From Candidatus Anammoximicrobium sp. (GTDB lineage Bacteria > Planctomycetota > Planctomycetia > Pirellulales > Pirellulaceae), in the NCBI GenBank assembly GCA_012515235.1, contig JAAYYU010000300.1, positions 1 through 64,000 of the forward strand: a stretch of 64,000 nt of DNA, in the 5' to 3' direction. The position numbers were made by a program, and so were the translations under genes. Each line of letters begins with the position of its first letter. Within the stretch, counting starts at the first letter, position 1. The notes under the pieces are model-generated. The model searched no databases. It had not been told where the DNA came from and saw only the letters and a list, made by a program, of their open reading frames with translations. Shown here piece after piece: positions 26,361-36,159 of the stretch.

Positions 26361-27620
26361 ATGGCAGACTCGAACGCGATTGCATCACGCGTAAAGACGC
26401 TCGTCCGGGAAGGATTCGACCACGAGTTCGGCAAGCCGCGGGTGCCGTCTCAGGCGGACCCCGAGTGGCAGAAGATCCGAGCCGCGGGCACGACGCTGTG
26501 GCTCGACACGGGAGACATGGACGAGGCCACTCGGCTTTGGACTTCCGAGTTCGCGGCTCTGACCACCAACAACACGTTGCTGAACAAGGAAGTGCAGAAG
26601 GGGATCTACGACGGCTTGGTGGGCAAGGCGGCCGCCGCCCTTCGGGAAGCGGCGCCCGAGCTGGGCGAGAAGGAATTGCTGCTGGAAGTGGCATTCGTGC
26701 TCAACGCCTACCACGGCCTGCGGCTCGTCGAGCAGTTCGATGCGCACGTCAGCGTCGAATTGCACACGGATCTCGCCCACGATGTGGAACGGTCCGTGGC
26801 CTATGGAAAGCGCTACTTCGACGTTTGTCCCGAGCGATTTTACGTCAAGGTACCGCTGACGGCGGCGGGCTACCTGAGCGCCCGCCGGCTGGCGGCGTGC
26901 GGCGTGCCCATCAACTTTACCCTGGGATTTTCCGCCCGGCAGAACTATCTGGCCGCGTTGTTGTCCCGGCCGGACTACGTGAACGTCTTCATGGGCCGGT
27001 TGAACGCCTTCGTGTCCGACAGCGGCCTGGGGGACGGCAAGAACATGGGCGAGAAGGCCACGCTCGCCACCCAGAGAATGCTGCTGCGTCTCCGCGCCGC
27101 TGGCCGGAGCCCCTCGCGTCTGATCGGAGCGAGCATGAGGGACGGGCGGCAAGTGGCCACGCTGGCGGGACTGGACGTGTACACCATGCCGCCGAAGGTT
27201 GCGGAACAGTACCGCCAGGAGCCGGCGACCGAGATCGCCTCGGCGGTCGACGCCGATCCTCCGGTCGCGTTTGCGGAAGGTGTCCGGCTGGAAGATTTCA
27301 ACGGGGCCACGTTGTGGGAAGTGCCCGAGCCGTTTCAAGACTGTGTCGAGTCGCTCCTGAAGAAGGACCTCGATCGCCTCTCGCCCGCCGACCTCCAGAC
27401 GCATTTCGAACAGGCGGGATACGGCGATTTCCTGCCGCGCTGGTCGCAAACCGACCTCGAGACCATCGCGAGCGACGGCAAGATCCCCGTGTTCCGGACC
27501 TGGCAAGACCAGCTGTCGGCCGGCCGCATCGGGCTGGACGCGCTGCTGAACATCAGCGGGCTGTGCTCGTTCGCCACCGACCAGCAGGCGTTCGACGAAC
27601 GCGTCCGATCGTTGCTGTAG
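26361..27620 (+). CDS. transaldolase-family protein
   Basis: 419 residues, longer than canonical transaldolase B (~320). TTLWLDTGDMDEATRLWTSE and LTTNNTLLNKEV correspond to the barrel strands of transaldolases, RFYVKVPLTAAG carries the Schiff-base Lys163, and VNVFMGRLNAFVSDSGLGDG and LIGASMRDGRQVATLAGLDV follow. Transaldolase transfers a three-carbon keto unit between sugar phosphates. A C-terminal extension of about 100 residues is unassigned. ATG is well placed after AGGAGGG. Its neighbours nagB and rpe are also sugar-phosphate enzymes, though each is separately transcribed. Confidence 0.85.
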   Translation: MADSNAIASRVKTLVREGFDHEFGKPRVPSQADPEWQKIRAAGTTLWLDTGDMDEATRLWTSEFAALTTNNTLLNKEVQKGIYDGLVGKAAAALREAAPELGEKELLLEVAFVLNAYHGLRLVEQFDAHVSVELHTDLAHDVERSVAYGKRYFDVCPERFYVKVPLTAAGYLSARRLAACGVPINFTLGFSARQNYLAALLSRPDYVNVFMGRLNAFVSDSGLGDGKNMGEKATLATQRMLLRLRAAGRSPSRLIGASMRDGRQVATLAGLDVYTMPPKVAEQYRQEPATEIASAVDADPPVAFAEGVRLEDFNGATLWEVPEPFQDCVESLLKKDLDRLSPADLQTHFEQAGYGDFLPRWSQTDLETIASDGKIPVFRTWQDQLSAGRIGLDALLNISGLCSFATDQQAFDERVRSLL

Positions 27621-27763
27621 TCCGCCGGATAGTCGAATCGAGCACGCAGACTCTCGCACGCCGTCGAATCCGACGACGTGCTCGCCAGCCCGTCCGCGTT
27701 TCCCCAGGGAGCAAGCCGTTCACCGTTTTGGCAGGGCTCGTCGGGCACCCGCGCCACGACGCC

Positions 27764-28468
27764 CTACCCCGGCGCGCCGCGCGCCGACTCCGCGACCTCC
27801 CGCAACTCGGCGAGGCGCCCTCGGTAATCCGGATAGCGAAACAGGCCGGTGCCCACGACGAACAGGTTGGTTCCCGCCGCGGCACAGGGGGCGATCGTTT
27901 CGCCGTTCAGGCCGCCGTCGACCGAGAGCAACAGGTCGGGTGGAAAGTTCTCGGCGAGCCAGCGGACCTTGTCCAACACCTCCGGCTGGAACTTCTGGCC
28001 TCCAAAGCCGGGCATGACGCTCATCACCAGGACCAGGTCGCACTCGCCCGCACACGGTTCGAGAACCGAGACCGGGGTCGGCGGGTTGATGGAGATGCCG
28101 GCCAGCGCGCCCAGGTCCCGAATCCGCCGCAAAAGCGGTACGGGATCCGCCACCGTCTCGGCATGGAACGTGATCATGTCCGCGCCCGCCTCTCGAAACC
28201 GCTCCACGTAGCGGGCCGGTTCGGTGATCATCAGGTGAGCGTCCAGCGCCAGGTCGGTCACGCCGCGGACGGCCTCGACGATCGGCAGGCCGAAACTCAG
28301 GTTGGGCACGAAGTGTCCGTCCATGATGTCCAGGTGCAGAAGCCGGGCGCCGGCTTTTTGCACCGCAGCGACATCGCGTCCCAGATGGGCGAAATCGCAA
28401 GCCAGCAGCGACGGGGCGATCAAAGGCTTGGCGGCGTGCAGTTCAGCCAGCAGCGCAGAGGTATCCAT
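27764..28468 (-). CDS. rpe: ribulose-phosphate 3-epimerase
   Basis: 234 residues. IAPSLLACDFAHLGRDV at the N-terminus, metal and catalytic motifs LHLDIMDGHFVPNLSFG and DAHLMI, MSVMPGFGGQKF, and the second catalytic Asp in LLLSVDGGLN are all present. It interconverts ribulose-5-phosphate and xylulose-5-phosphate in the pentose phosphate pathway and works next to the transaldolase-family enzyme encoded convergently. It faces that gene across 143 bp that show nothing else. Confidence 0.96.
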   Translation of the reverse strand: MDTSALLAELHAAKPLIAPSLLACDFAHLGRDVAAVQKAGARLLHLDIMDGHFVPNLSFGLPIVEAVRGVTDLALDAHLMITEPARYVERFREAGADMITFHAETVADPVPLLRRIRDLGALAGISINPPTPVSVLEPCAGECDLVLVMSVMPGFGGQKFQPEVLDKVRWLAENFPPDLLLSVDGGLNGETIAPCAAAGTNLFVVGTGLFRYPDYRGRLAELREVAESARGAPG

Positions 28469-28887
28469 AAGCCAACACTTTCCATTTGCTTTGAGCCAGG
28501 GACCCTTTCACGGTCCTCCGCCGCATTCTATCCACAAGGCGGGAACGAAAAAAGGCGTCCGGAGGGAATCCTGCGGCGGCGGTGACCTCGGCCCGGAAAG
28601 GTCGCAAACGTGGCCAGCGGCCGTAGACACAGCGCCCGTGGGCAAGGTAAAGTCTACGGTAAGCATCGCATCGTTCGAGGAATCACTGGCCGGTGAAAGG
28701 GAATTGGCCACACGGCGGCCGCCGGTTCCGTAATTGGCCCGTGTCGTAATTTGCCCGTGTCGGATTCACCGCCGCACCCGCGGCTAGCGCCCTGCCGCTC
28801 ACCTGACATCGGACAGTGATTTCTCCAACGGTGCGAAGCAAGTTGATGCATGAGCCTCAGAGCAACCTGCCGGGGACAGAATGCCGC
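28469..28887. other. intergenic region without a supportable gene
   Basis: Divergent spacer between rpe and moxR. Besides the dispersed repeat at 28775-28823, I see no RNA gene, clear promoter or conserved reading frame. Short open frames here are unconvincing in composition and lack start signals. Confidence 0.5.
28775..28823. repeat. dispersed intergenic repeat, GGCTAGCGCC family, copy 2
   Basis: Core GCGGCTAGCGCCCTGCCGCT, continuing CACCTGACATCGGACAGTGA, aligns without gaps to 37590-37638 (about 40 of 49 positions). A shorter match is at 9127-9156. It lies about 65 bp before the moxR start. Confidence 0.6.
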
Positions 28888-29961
28888 ATGCCTGACAACG
28901 ACTTACAAGCGGTCGAGAAGTTGCACGAAGCGTATCGGCAGATCACCCGCGAACTGGGCAAAGTGATTGTCGGCCAGCGGGACGTCATCGAACAGCTGCT
29001 GATCGCCATGTTCGCCCGCGGCCATTGCCTGCTGGTCGGCGTGCCGGGGCTGGCCAAGACGCTGATGATCCGCAGCGTGGCGGACGCCCTGTCGCTGGAG
29101 TTCAACCGCATCCAGTTCACGCCGGACTTGATGCCGTCCGACATCACGGGCACGGAGGTCATCCAGCAGGACAAGGCCACGGGGGAGCGTCAGCTGCGGT
29201 TTGTGCCCGGACCGGTGTTCGCGAACATCGTGCTGGCGGACGAAGTGAACCGGACGCCGCCGAAGACCCAGGCCGCGCTGCTGGAAGCGATGCAGGAACA
29301 TCAGGTCACCGCCGGGGGCCAGCGGCACAAGCTGCCGCAGCCGTTCTTTGTGCTGGCCACGCAGAACCCCATCGAGCAGGAAGGCACCTATCCGTTGCCC
29401 GAAGCCCAGTTGGACCGCTTCATGTTCAGCGTTTTCGTGGACTATCCCGACGAAGACGACGAGTTGGAAATCGTCAAGCGGACGACGGCCGACTTGGAGG
29501 TCAAGGTGACGCCGACGCTGAACGCCGACGAGATCACCCAGCTGACGCGGATCGTCCGCCGGGTGCCCATCGCGGACCACATCGCCCGGTATGCCTTGCA
29601 GCTGGCGCGGCTGACGCGGCACCAGTTGCCCGAATCGCCGGATTTCGTCCGCCAGTATGTCATGTGGGGCGCCGGTCCGCGCGCCAGCCAGTACCTGGTG
29701 CTGGGCGCCAAGGCCCGGGCGATCCTGCAAGGCCGTTACTACGTCAGTCAAGACGACATCCGCTATGTCGCCTTGCCGGTGCTCCGGCACCGCATCAAGA
29801 CCAACTTCAATGCCGACGCGGAGGGCGTTTCGACCGACGACATCGTCCGCCGCTTGATCGAGTCCGTTCCGCGAGTCGTCGAAGAGCCGCCGCATGACCG
29901 AGCCACCCGCCGGGAACAAGGCCCCGACGTCTTTAGACCCGCAGACGCTGGCCAAACTTAA
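28888..29961 (+). CDS. MoxR-family AAA+ ATPase
   Basis: 357 residues. Walker A GVPGLAKT (about 50), Walker B IVLADEVNRTPPKTQAALLE (about 115), sensor region FFVLATQNPIEQEGTYPLPE, and the C-terminal lid DFVRQYVMWGAGPRASQYLV typical of MoxR. These ATPases act as chaperones that insert cofactors into or remodel von Willebrand-type proteins. The reading frame runs 68 bp into the next gene (DUF58), so the two are translationally linked. ATG 28888 (MPDNDLQAVEKL) is preferred because similarity begins there; ATG 28849 is an alternative. Confidence 0.94.
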   Translation: MPDNDLQAVEKLHEAYRQITRELGKVIVGQRDVIEQLLIAMFARGHCLLVGVPGLAKTLMIRSVADALSLEFNRIQFTPDLMPSDITGTEVIQQDKATGERQLRFVPGPVFANIVLADEVNRTPPKTQAALLEAMQEHQVTAGGQRHKLPQPFFVLATQNPIEQEGTYPLPEAQLDRFMFSVFVDYPDEDDELEIVKRTTADLEVKVTPTLNADEITQLTRIVRRVPIADHIARYALQLARLTRHQLPESPDFVRQYVMWGAGPRASQYLVLGAKARAILQGRYYVSQDDIRYVALPVLRHRIKTNFNADAEGVSTDDIVRRLIESVPRVVEEPPHDRATRREQGPDVFRPADAGQT

Positions 29962-30814
29962 GGGGCTGACGCTGCGGGCCCGACACATCGTCGAAGGCTA
30001 CGTCTCCGGACTGCACCGCAGCCCTTACCACGGCTTCTCCATCGAGTTTGCCGAGCACCGCGAGTACGCGCCGGGCGACGACCTGCGCTACCTGGACTGG
30101 AAGGTCTTCGGCCGCACGGACAAGTACTACCTGAAGCAGTATGAGAACGAGACGAACCTGATCTGCTACCTGGTGCTGGACGTGAGCGAGAGCATGCGTT
30201 ACCAGGGACCCGGCAGCCCGCTGTCGAAGTTCGAGTACGCCCAGTGCATCGCGGCGGCCGTGGCCTGGCTGGTGCTCCAACAGCAGGACGCCGTGAGTCT
30301 GGTCACCTTCGACGACCAAATCCGGGCCAACATCAGCCCGTCCAGCAGCGCCCCCCATCTGCGGCAGTTGCTGCAAGTCATGGAGTCCGCCGAGGTGCGG
30401 GCCAAGACCGCGGCCGGCCCCATCTTTCACGAACTGGCCGAACGCTTTCGCAAGCGGGGCGTGGTGTTTATCCTCAGCGACCTGTTCGACGACGTGCCGG
30501 CGATGCTGGCCGGACTGAAGCACTTCCGGCATCGCCGCCACGATGTGATCCTGTTCCACGTCTTGGACGCGGCCGAGTTGGACTTTCCGTTCCGCAGTCC
30601 GACTTTGTTCCGGGGCTTGGAGCAAATGCCCCAGGTGGTCGCCGATCCCCGCTCGCTTCGCAAAGCCTACCTGCGGGAACTGGCCGCGTACCAGCAGCAA
30701 TTGCAGTACGGCTGCCGCAGCCACGGCATGGACTATCACTTGGTCCGCACCGACCAGCCCCTGGACGCGGTGCTTTCGACCTACTTGGGCCGGCGCACGG
30801 CGCAGGTCAAGTGA
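29894..30814 (+). CDS. DUF58 domain protein, MoxR partner
   Basis: 306 residues, cytoplasmic form without membrane helices. EGYVSGLHRSPYHGFSIEF and YAPGDDLRYLDWKVFGRTDK are the signature DUF58 blocks, followed by a vWA-like fold with a MIDAS-type start (LVLDVSESM) and RGVVFILSDLFDD. It starts inside the moxR 3' end with a 68-bp overlap in another frame. In planctomycetes and many other bacteria moxR-DUF58 pairs precede vWA/BatA-type membrane proteins; none follow here, because the next gene is on the opposite strand. Confidence 0.92.
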   Translation: MTEPPAGNKAPTSLDPQTLAKLKGLTLRARHIVEGYVSGLHRSPYHGFSIEFAEHREYAPGDDLRYLDWKVFGRTDKYYLKQYENETNLICYLVLDVSESMRYQGPGSPLSKFEYAQCIAAAVAWLVLQQQDAVSLVTFDDQIRANISPSSSAPHLRQLLQVMESAEVRAKTAAGPIFHELAERFRKRGVVFILSDLFDDVPAMLAGLKHFRHRRHDVILFHVLDAAELDFPFRSPTLFRGLEQMPQVVADPRSLRKAYLRELAAYQQQLQYGCRSHGMDYHLVRTDQPLDAVLSTYLGRRTAQVK

Positions 30815-30972
30815 TCGCCGGTGCGCGCCAAGTCGCCCCGGACGGACGCCGCAGCGACTGGCCACGGCGGCACAAGCGGAGCGGGCCGAGCGCCGTTCGC
30901 TGGCCGCCCGGACCTTTGCTGCGGTCTCGACGCCGTGTTCCGCGGCCGTTTCTCGCACGCTACCCGGCGCCT

Positions 30973-31944
30973 TCACACGTCGCACAGCCGAACGGCCTGC
31001 GTCAGGCCGGCCAGCGGGTCGCGGGTGGGGATGAACTCGTGGCCCACGAAGCCCTGGTAACCGATGTCCAGCAGGGCCTTCATGATCGGCGGAAAGTTGA
31101 TTTCCTGCTTCTCGTCCAACTCGCAACGGCCCGGATTGCCCGCCGTGTGGACGTGTTTGATCGCCTCGCCGCACTGGTGAATGCGGCGGATGATGTCGCC
31201 GTCCATGATCTGGACGTGATAGATGTCAAATAGCAGGCCCAGACGCGGCGAGCCCACCTGCCGGACGATCTCCAGACAGTAATCGACGTGATCGCCCTGA
31301 TAGCCGGGATGGCCCTTCATCGGATGGTCGCTGGCGCGGGTGTTGAGGACCTCGATCGCCAGGTTGATCTTCTTCTGTTCCGCGTAGCCGACGATCTTCT
31401 TGAAGCCCGCCACGCAGTTCTTCAAGCCTTCGTCCGGATCGATCACGCGGCGGCCGGAGGGCAGTTTGCTGAGGTCCGGGTTGGCTCCGTTGTTCCACTC
31501 GCCGGACTCTTCCGCATAGCCGGTGAACGTAATCACCGTCGGAAAGCCGGCCTCGACGCATTGGTCGATCCGTTGCCGGAGCATCTCGATGCAGCCGGGC
31601 TGGTAGCGCGGGTTGTTCATGCCCTGGACGTACAGGTGGCTGTTGCTGATCGCGCAAGTCAAGCCGTATTTCTTGACCGTGGCAAACTGGTCCGCCTCCA
31701 GGAGTTCGATGCTCTGGCAGCCCAACTCCTTGGCAATCTGGCACAGTTGCTCCAGGTTCCAATAGTCCGCGAAACACCACGGCGCGACGGATTGCCTGAT
31801 CCGGCCCCGGACGACGGCTTTTTCCGCCCGGACCTGAGCCGCAAAGAGCGCAGTCCAAACGCCGGCCGCGGCCGCTCCGCCGGCGGCCTGCAGCAGTTGA
31901 CGGCGATGGAACGGTGCGGACGAAGAACGTTGTGGTTGGTTCAT
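30973..31944 (-). CDS. secreted TIM-barrel sugar isomerase/epimerase, hydroxypyruvate isomerase-like
   Basis: 323 residues with a twin-arginine-like signal (HRRQLLQAAGGAAAAGVWTA). The mature domain is an AP-endonuclease-2/xylose-isomerase-like barrel: SIELLEADQFATVKKYGL, VITFTGYAEESGEW, INLAIEVLNTRASDHPMKGH, GLLFDIYHVQIMDGD, and KHVHTAGNPGRCELDEKQEI, with metal-binding Glu, Asp, His and Glu positions similar to hydroxypyruvate isomerase. Start ATG 31944 follows GAGGGG. Substrate unknown; such Tat-exported isomerase-like proteins are very common in planctomycetes. It is convergent with the DUF58 gene. Confidence 0.85.
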   Translation of the reverse strand: MNQPQRSSSAPFHRRQLLQAAGGAAAAGVWTALFAAQVRAEKAVVRGRIRQSVAPWCFADYWNLEQLCQIAKELGCQSIELLEADQFATVKKYGLTCAISNSHLYVQGMNNPRYQPGCIEMLRQRIDQCVEAGFPTVITFTGYAEESGEWNNGANPDLSKLPSGRRVIDPDEGLKNCVAGFKKIVGYAEQKKINLAIEVLNTRASDHPMKGHPGYQGDHVDYCLEIVRQVGSPRLGLLFDIYHVQIMDGDIIRRIHQCGEAIKHVHTAGNPGRCELDEKQEINFPPIMKALLDIGYQGFVGHEFIPTRDPLAGLTQAVRLCDV

Positions 31945-32040
31945 GATGGTCCCCTCGATGACTCTACTGGCGTAGCCTTCCTCCAGCGTGCTACAGTACA
32001 CGGGCCACGGCGCGAAAGCAAGTCACAGGAGCCGGAAGCC

Positions 32041-33684
32041 ATGCCAATCGAGCAGTTGGGGCCGTATCGCATCGAACGCCTGCTGGGACGCGGCGGAATG
32101 GGCGCCGTCTATGCCGGAGTCCATCAGGAAACCGGTCAGCGGGCCGCCATCAAGGTGTTGGCGGAGACCCTGGCGGCGGACGGGCGTTTCCGCCAGCGTT
32201 TCCAAGGCGAGGTGGAGGCCCTCAAACGGCTGCGGCACAAAAACATCGTGACCTTGCAGGGGTACGGCGAGGAAGAGGGATTGCTGTACTTCGTGATGGA
32301 CCTGGCCGACGGCCCCAGCTTGGACGCGGAACTGCGTTCCGGGCGAAGGTTCACCTGGCGCGAGGTGGTGGATATCGGCGTGCAAGTCTGCGGGGCGCTC
32401 AAGCACGCGCACGATCACGGCGTGATCCACCGCGACCTGAAGCCGGCCAATTTGCTGCTGCTGCCGGACGGCACCGTCAAGCTGACGGATTTCGGCATTG
32501 CCAAATTCTTCGGCGGTTCCAGCCTGACGATGGCCGGCAGCATGATCGGAACGCCCGACTACATGTCGCCGGAGCAGATCGAGGGGAAACCGGCAACGGC
32601 TCGGAGCGACTTGTACAGTCTGGGCTGCGTCCTGTATGCCCTGCTGAGCGGCAAGCCGCCGTTCGCGGGCGGTTCGGTGACGGCGGTCATAGACCGCGTC
32701 CGTACCGAGACGCCTCGTCCCTTGCAACTGGCCGCGCCGCAAACACCGCAGGAACTGGACGACATCGTCGCTCACCTGCTCAAAAAGAATCCCGAAGAGC
32801 GCGTGGCGACCCCGCAATTGCTGGCCAACCTGCTGCAGGCGATGCGGCACGCCTTGCTTCTGCAGGAGGAGGCCGCCGCCAAGTCGGCGGCCGCTCTGGA
32901 AGCGGGCGAAGGGACGACCATCGTGGGCGATGTCGAGGACTTGCCGGACCCGAAGACAGCCGGAGCCGCCAAGCCGCCGCACGCAGAGGGCACCCTCACG
33001 GAGAATTCCGCTGCCGCCCCGAAGCGGCCTACGGAACTGGCGCCCCAGGCGGCGGACGCCAGCTTGAACGAGACCGTGGAGTACACGCTGGAAGAACAAT
33101 CTGTCGCCGAGTCCGCCGCCGAGCGGAAGACGCACTTCACGCCCGTCTCGGAACGGGATTGGCGCAGCGTGCTGGAGAAGGTCGGCGACGAAGATGCCGC
33201 GCCGAAACAGCGGCTGGGCATCGCCCTGCTGGGCATCGCCCTGCTGGCCGTCGTCGCGTTGATCGTGTACCTGGCCCTGCCGCCGTCGGCCGATCAACTC
33301 TATCGCCGCATCCGCCAGACCAGCAGCCAGCCGGACCAGGACGACGCCTGTCTGCAGTCCGCGGCCGAGTTCCTGAAACGCTTTCCCCACGACGCCCGCG
33401 CCGCCGAAGTCGCCGCCCTGCAGGCCGATCTGCAGTGCCGGTATCTGCGGGACGAACTGGGCCACAAGGTCCGCGCGCTGACCGACCTGGAGCAAGCCTA
33501 TCTAAACGGCATGCGCGCGGCCGACGAACGCCGCTGGTCCGAAGCCGCCAAGGGCTTTCAACAGGTCGTCGAGGGACTCGAACCCAAGGTCCTCAGCGCG
33601 GCAGACCGGCGTCTGCTCGACCGCGCCCGGCACATGCTGGACAAAGCCCTCAGTAATTCGGCGTCGGCGGGCGATAGTGATTGA
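32041..33684 (+). CDS. membrane-anchored Ser/Thr protein kinase (PknB type)
   Basis: 547 residues. Kinase domain about 8-270: [11 protein letters not shown] (glycine loop), Lys38 in AAIKVL, catalytic [12 protein letters not shown] with Asp132, DFG at 150-152 and [11 protein letters not shown] low-complexity acidic/alanine linker follows, then one transmembrane helix ([20 protein letters not shown], about 400-420) and a C-terminal helical domain with possible TPR-like repeats ([40 protein letters not shown]). ATG 32041 has AGGAG upstream. The 3' end overlaps the convergent UDP-glucuronate decarboxylase gene by 35 bp. Confidence 0.94.
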   Translation: MPIEQLGPYRIERLLGRGGMGAVYAGVHQETGQRAAIKVLAETLAADGRFRQRFQGEVEALKRLRHKNIVTLQGYGEEEGLLYFVMDLADGPSLDAELRSGRRFTWREVVDIGVQVCGALKHAHDHGVIHRDLKPANLLLLPDGTVKLTDFGIAKFFGGSSLTMAGSMIGTPDYMSPEQIEGKPATARSDLYSLGCVLYALLSGKPPFAGGSVTAVIDRVRTETPRPLQLAAPQTPQELDDIVAHLLKKNPEERVATPQLLANLLQAMRHALLLQEEAAAKSAAALEAGEGTTIVGDVEDLPDPKTAGAAKPPHAEGTLTENSAAAPKRPTELAPQAADASLNETVEYTLEEQSVAESAAERKTHFTPVSERDWRSVLEKVGDEDAAPKQRLGIALLGIALLAVVALIVYLALPPSADQLYRRIRQTSSQPDQDDACLQSAAEFLKRFPHDARAAEVAALQADLQCRYLRDELGHKVRALTDLEQAYLNGMRAADERRWSEAAKGFQQVVEGLEPKVLSAADRRLLDRARHMLDKALSNSASAGDSD

Positions 33685-34624
33685 GTTCGATCGAACGGAA
33701 CCAGGCAATCGTCTTGGCCAGTCCTTCGCGCAACGGCACGCGCGGGGTCCACGACAAATGCCGCTCGGCCAGGGCAATGTCGGGGCGGCGGCGAGTCGGA
33801 TCGTCCGCGGGCAGCGGTTCCTGAACCAGTCTGGATTTCGAGCCGGTCAACTCCAGGACCGTTTCGGCCAGTTCGCGAACGCTGAACTCGCGGGGATTGC
33901 CCAGGTTGACCGGCCCGATAAAGTCCGTGTCCTGTTCCATCATCCGCACCAGGCCGTCGATCAGGTCGTCACAGTAGCAGAAGGAGCGGGTTTGGGAGCC
34001 GTCGCCGAAGAGGGCAAGGTCGCCGCCGATGAGCGACTGGCGGATGAAGTTGGACACGACGCGGCCGTCAAAGGGGTGCATCCGCGGGCCGTACGTGTTG
34101 AAGATCCGCACGATCCGGATGTCGACGCGGTTCATGCGATGATAGTCCATGAACAAGGTCTCCGCGGCCCGTTTGCCCTCGTCGTAACAGGCCCGCGGCC
34201 CGATCGGGTTCACGTTGCCGCGGTAGGTCTCCGGCTGGGGATGCACGGCCGGATCGCCGTACACTTCGCTGGTCGACGCCTGCAGCACGCGGGCCCGGCA
34301 GCGTTTGGCCATGCCCAGCACGTTGACGGCCCCCATCACCGAAGTCTTGACGGTCTTGATGGGATTGTACTGATAGTGCCCCGGCGCCGCGGGGCAGGCC
34401 AGGTTGTAGATCTGATCGACTTCCAGAAAAATCGGCACCGTGACGTCGTGTCGAATCAGCTCGAAGTTCGGCCGGCCGATCAGATGGGCCACGTTGAATT
34501 TCTGACTGGTGAAAAAGTTGTCCAAACAGATCACATCGTGGCCGGCATCCACCAGGCGTTCGCACAGGTGCGAACCCAGAAAGCCGGCGCCTCCGGTGAC
34601 CAAGATGCGCCGAATAACGGACAT
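33650..34624 (-). CDS. UDP-glucuronate decarboxylase (UDP-xylose synthase), SDR epimerase family
   Basis: 324 residues. [15 protein letters not shown] (NAD loop), [16 protein letters not shown] typical of UXS proteins, [35 protein letters not shown], the YxxxK active site in [10 protein letters not shown], and [23 protein letters not shown] makes UDP-xylose from UDP-glucuronate for glycan synthesis. It faces the kinase gene tail to tail with a 35-bp overlap, which restricts both C-termini. A plain NAD-dependent epimerase is the less likely alternative. Confidence 0.92.
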   Translation of the reverse strand: MSVIRRILVTGGAGFLGSHLCERLVDAGHDVICLDNFFTSQKFNVAHLIGRPNFELIRHDVTVPIFLEVDQIYNLACPAAPGHYQYNPIKTVKTSVMGAVNVLGMAKRCRARVLQASTSEVYGDPAVHPQPETYRGNVNPIGPRACYDEGKRAAETLFMDYHRMNRVDIRIVRIFNTYGPRMHPFDGRVVSNFIRQSLIGGDLALFGDGSQTRSFCYCDDLIDGLVRMMEQDTDFIGPVNLGNPREFSVRELAETVLELTGSKSRLVQEPLPADDPTRRRPDIALAERHLSWTPRVPLREGLAKTIAWFRSIELNHYRPPTPNY

Positions 34625-34723
34625 GCATGCGGCTCCTGTCGTGTGGCCGATGAGGAATCACAGAGACGCCCGCCGGTGCGGCAAGCGCCGTCGCCTTCGT
34701 CCCCCTGTTCTGCAAAACGCGAC

Positions 34724-35752
34724 TCAGAAGTCATACCACAAGACCAGGCCGTACTGCGTCTCGTGGAAGGGCAGAAACGCATACTGCGTGCTGGCTCCGT
34801 TGTAGTACTGGAATCCCAGCCGCATCAGATGGGCCGTCGCGTCCGCTCGCCAGGCCCAGCCGGCTTGGACGTTCAGACCGCCGCCAAAGTCCAATTCTTC
34901 GCGCAGATAACCGTTGATGGCAAAAAACGGCGCTCCCCGCAGTCCGGTCGCCACGCGGGGAGCGTAATCCAAGCCGAATTGAACCTCCCACGGTTCGCTG
35001 GCCACGCAGTAGAAAGCCCAACCCACCTCGGCGTACAAACGCAGAGAATCCGTCAAGTACAGCGAATGGCCCAGCACCAGGGCGTCGCGCGCCTGCCGAA
35101 ACAGGGGAAACCCCAGATGGTCCTCCCAGTACTCGTCGCCCAGGTGCGAACTCATGTGGTAGTAGGCGAATTTCCACTGGCTGAACTCGTTGCCCCAGGT
35201 CACGGGCACGCCGACGCGATAGTCGGTGCCACGCACGTCGACATCTTCCGGAATGTCCAGACGCACCATCGCGGCCGCCTCCACGTCCACTTGAAACCCG
35301 CGCGGGCGGATCGGATCGCTGTTGCCAATGCGAAACATCCCCAGCCGACCGCCGATGGTCGCATCCCACAGGGTGCTGTCGTCCGGAATGTTGACAATGC
35401 CGGCCGCCATGCGCGATTCCTTGGGGCCGCCCAAGTACGAGCGATAGATCAGGCCCTGGGGCAACAAGAAGAAACCGATCTCCGGCCGCTGCAGATCCTG
35501 TTCGTACAGCGGAACCCCCAGCTCCGATTCCGCCGCACTTTGCAGCGCGATCAGCGGGAGAGACGAACGCGATTCGAACGAGGGCGGGGTGCCCAACTCG
35601 CCTTCGATCAGCGAGCCGAACGACTCGACGGCCGGAGCAATCGCACCGTCACTCGGCTCCGTGCCCGCGGCCGCCACCGGCCAGAACGGGCCTGCTATCA
35701 GTGCCAGCCACAGCGCGACAACCGGGCTTCTAGTTGGTTTCGCGAATCTCAT
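34724..35752 (-). CDS. DUF1207 family outer-membrane-type protein
   Basis: 342 residues with an N-terminal signal (VVALWLALIAGPFWPVAAAG). The C-terminal two thirds alternate hydrophobic and polar residues with many aromatics (FAYYHMSSHLGDEYWEDHLG, RLYAEVGWAFYCVASEPW, LMRLGFQYYNGASTQYAFL) and end in YGLVLWYDF, a terminal aromatic residue as in outer-membrane beta-barrels. FYHMSSHLGDEY-type motifs are characteristic of DUF1207. Function unknown; surface or outer-membrane location is inferred. Confidence 0.82.
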   Translation of the reverse strand: MRFAKPTRSPVVALWLALIAGPFWPVAAAGTEPSDGAIAPAVESFGSLIEGELGTPPSFESRSSLPLIALQSAAESELGVPLYEQDLQRPEIGFFLLPQGLIYRSYLGGPKESRMAAGIVNIPDDSTLWDATIGGRLGMFRIGNSDPIRPRGFQVDVEAAAMVRLDIPEDVDVRGTDYRVGVPVTWGNEFSQWKFAYYHMSSHLGDEYWEDHLGFPLFRQARDALVLGHSLYLTDSLRLYAEVGWAFYCVASEPWEVQFGLDYAPRVATGLRGAPFFAINGYLREELDFGGGLNVQAGWAWRADATAHLMRLGFQYYNGASTQYAFLPFHETQYGLVLWYDF

Positions 35753-36159
35753 GCTTCATCCAGCGGGCGACCACCGTCAACGCGACGGACCTTGGCTCGA
35801 CCGACGAGCCGGGCGAGCCGATGGCGGCCGGTAGTGTAACGCGACGGCCCATCCGGCAATAGACGAATTGACGAGGTCTGTAAGTCCATGTTGTACGGAC
35901 ACTTGCGGCTTGCCGACAGCCTTGCGATCGCGTCTGCCAGCAGGGGCCCCCGACGAGCCACCCCCTCCACGACCAACTGCCCAAACCCTGCCCTCGACGA
36001 CGCTTGCAGCAGGTCCGATGGGAACGTTGCTACGGATTCTATCGGCAGTTTGGGTGCTATCAATTGAATGGGATGTTCCACGCCCTGCCCGCCGGCAGCC
36101 CGTTCGCAGAAGGGGGCTGCCGGCAAGGGAAACCAGCGGCAAAGCGGCAACCCAAACGC
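35753..36159. other. intergenic region without a supportable gene
   Basis: About 400 bp between the sialidase-like and DUF1207 genes, both leftward. Open frames here are shadow-like, with no ribosome binding site, signal peptide or recognised domain. A small GC-rich inverted patch (GGCAGCCC near 36090 with GGGGCTGCC near 36113) is the only structure noticed. Confidence 0.45.

Noticed and set aside
33650-33684. Kinase/UXS tail-to-tail overlap as a regulatory antisense arrangement
   Set aside because: 35-bp convergent overlaps are common; nothing else in the sequence indicates regulation.
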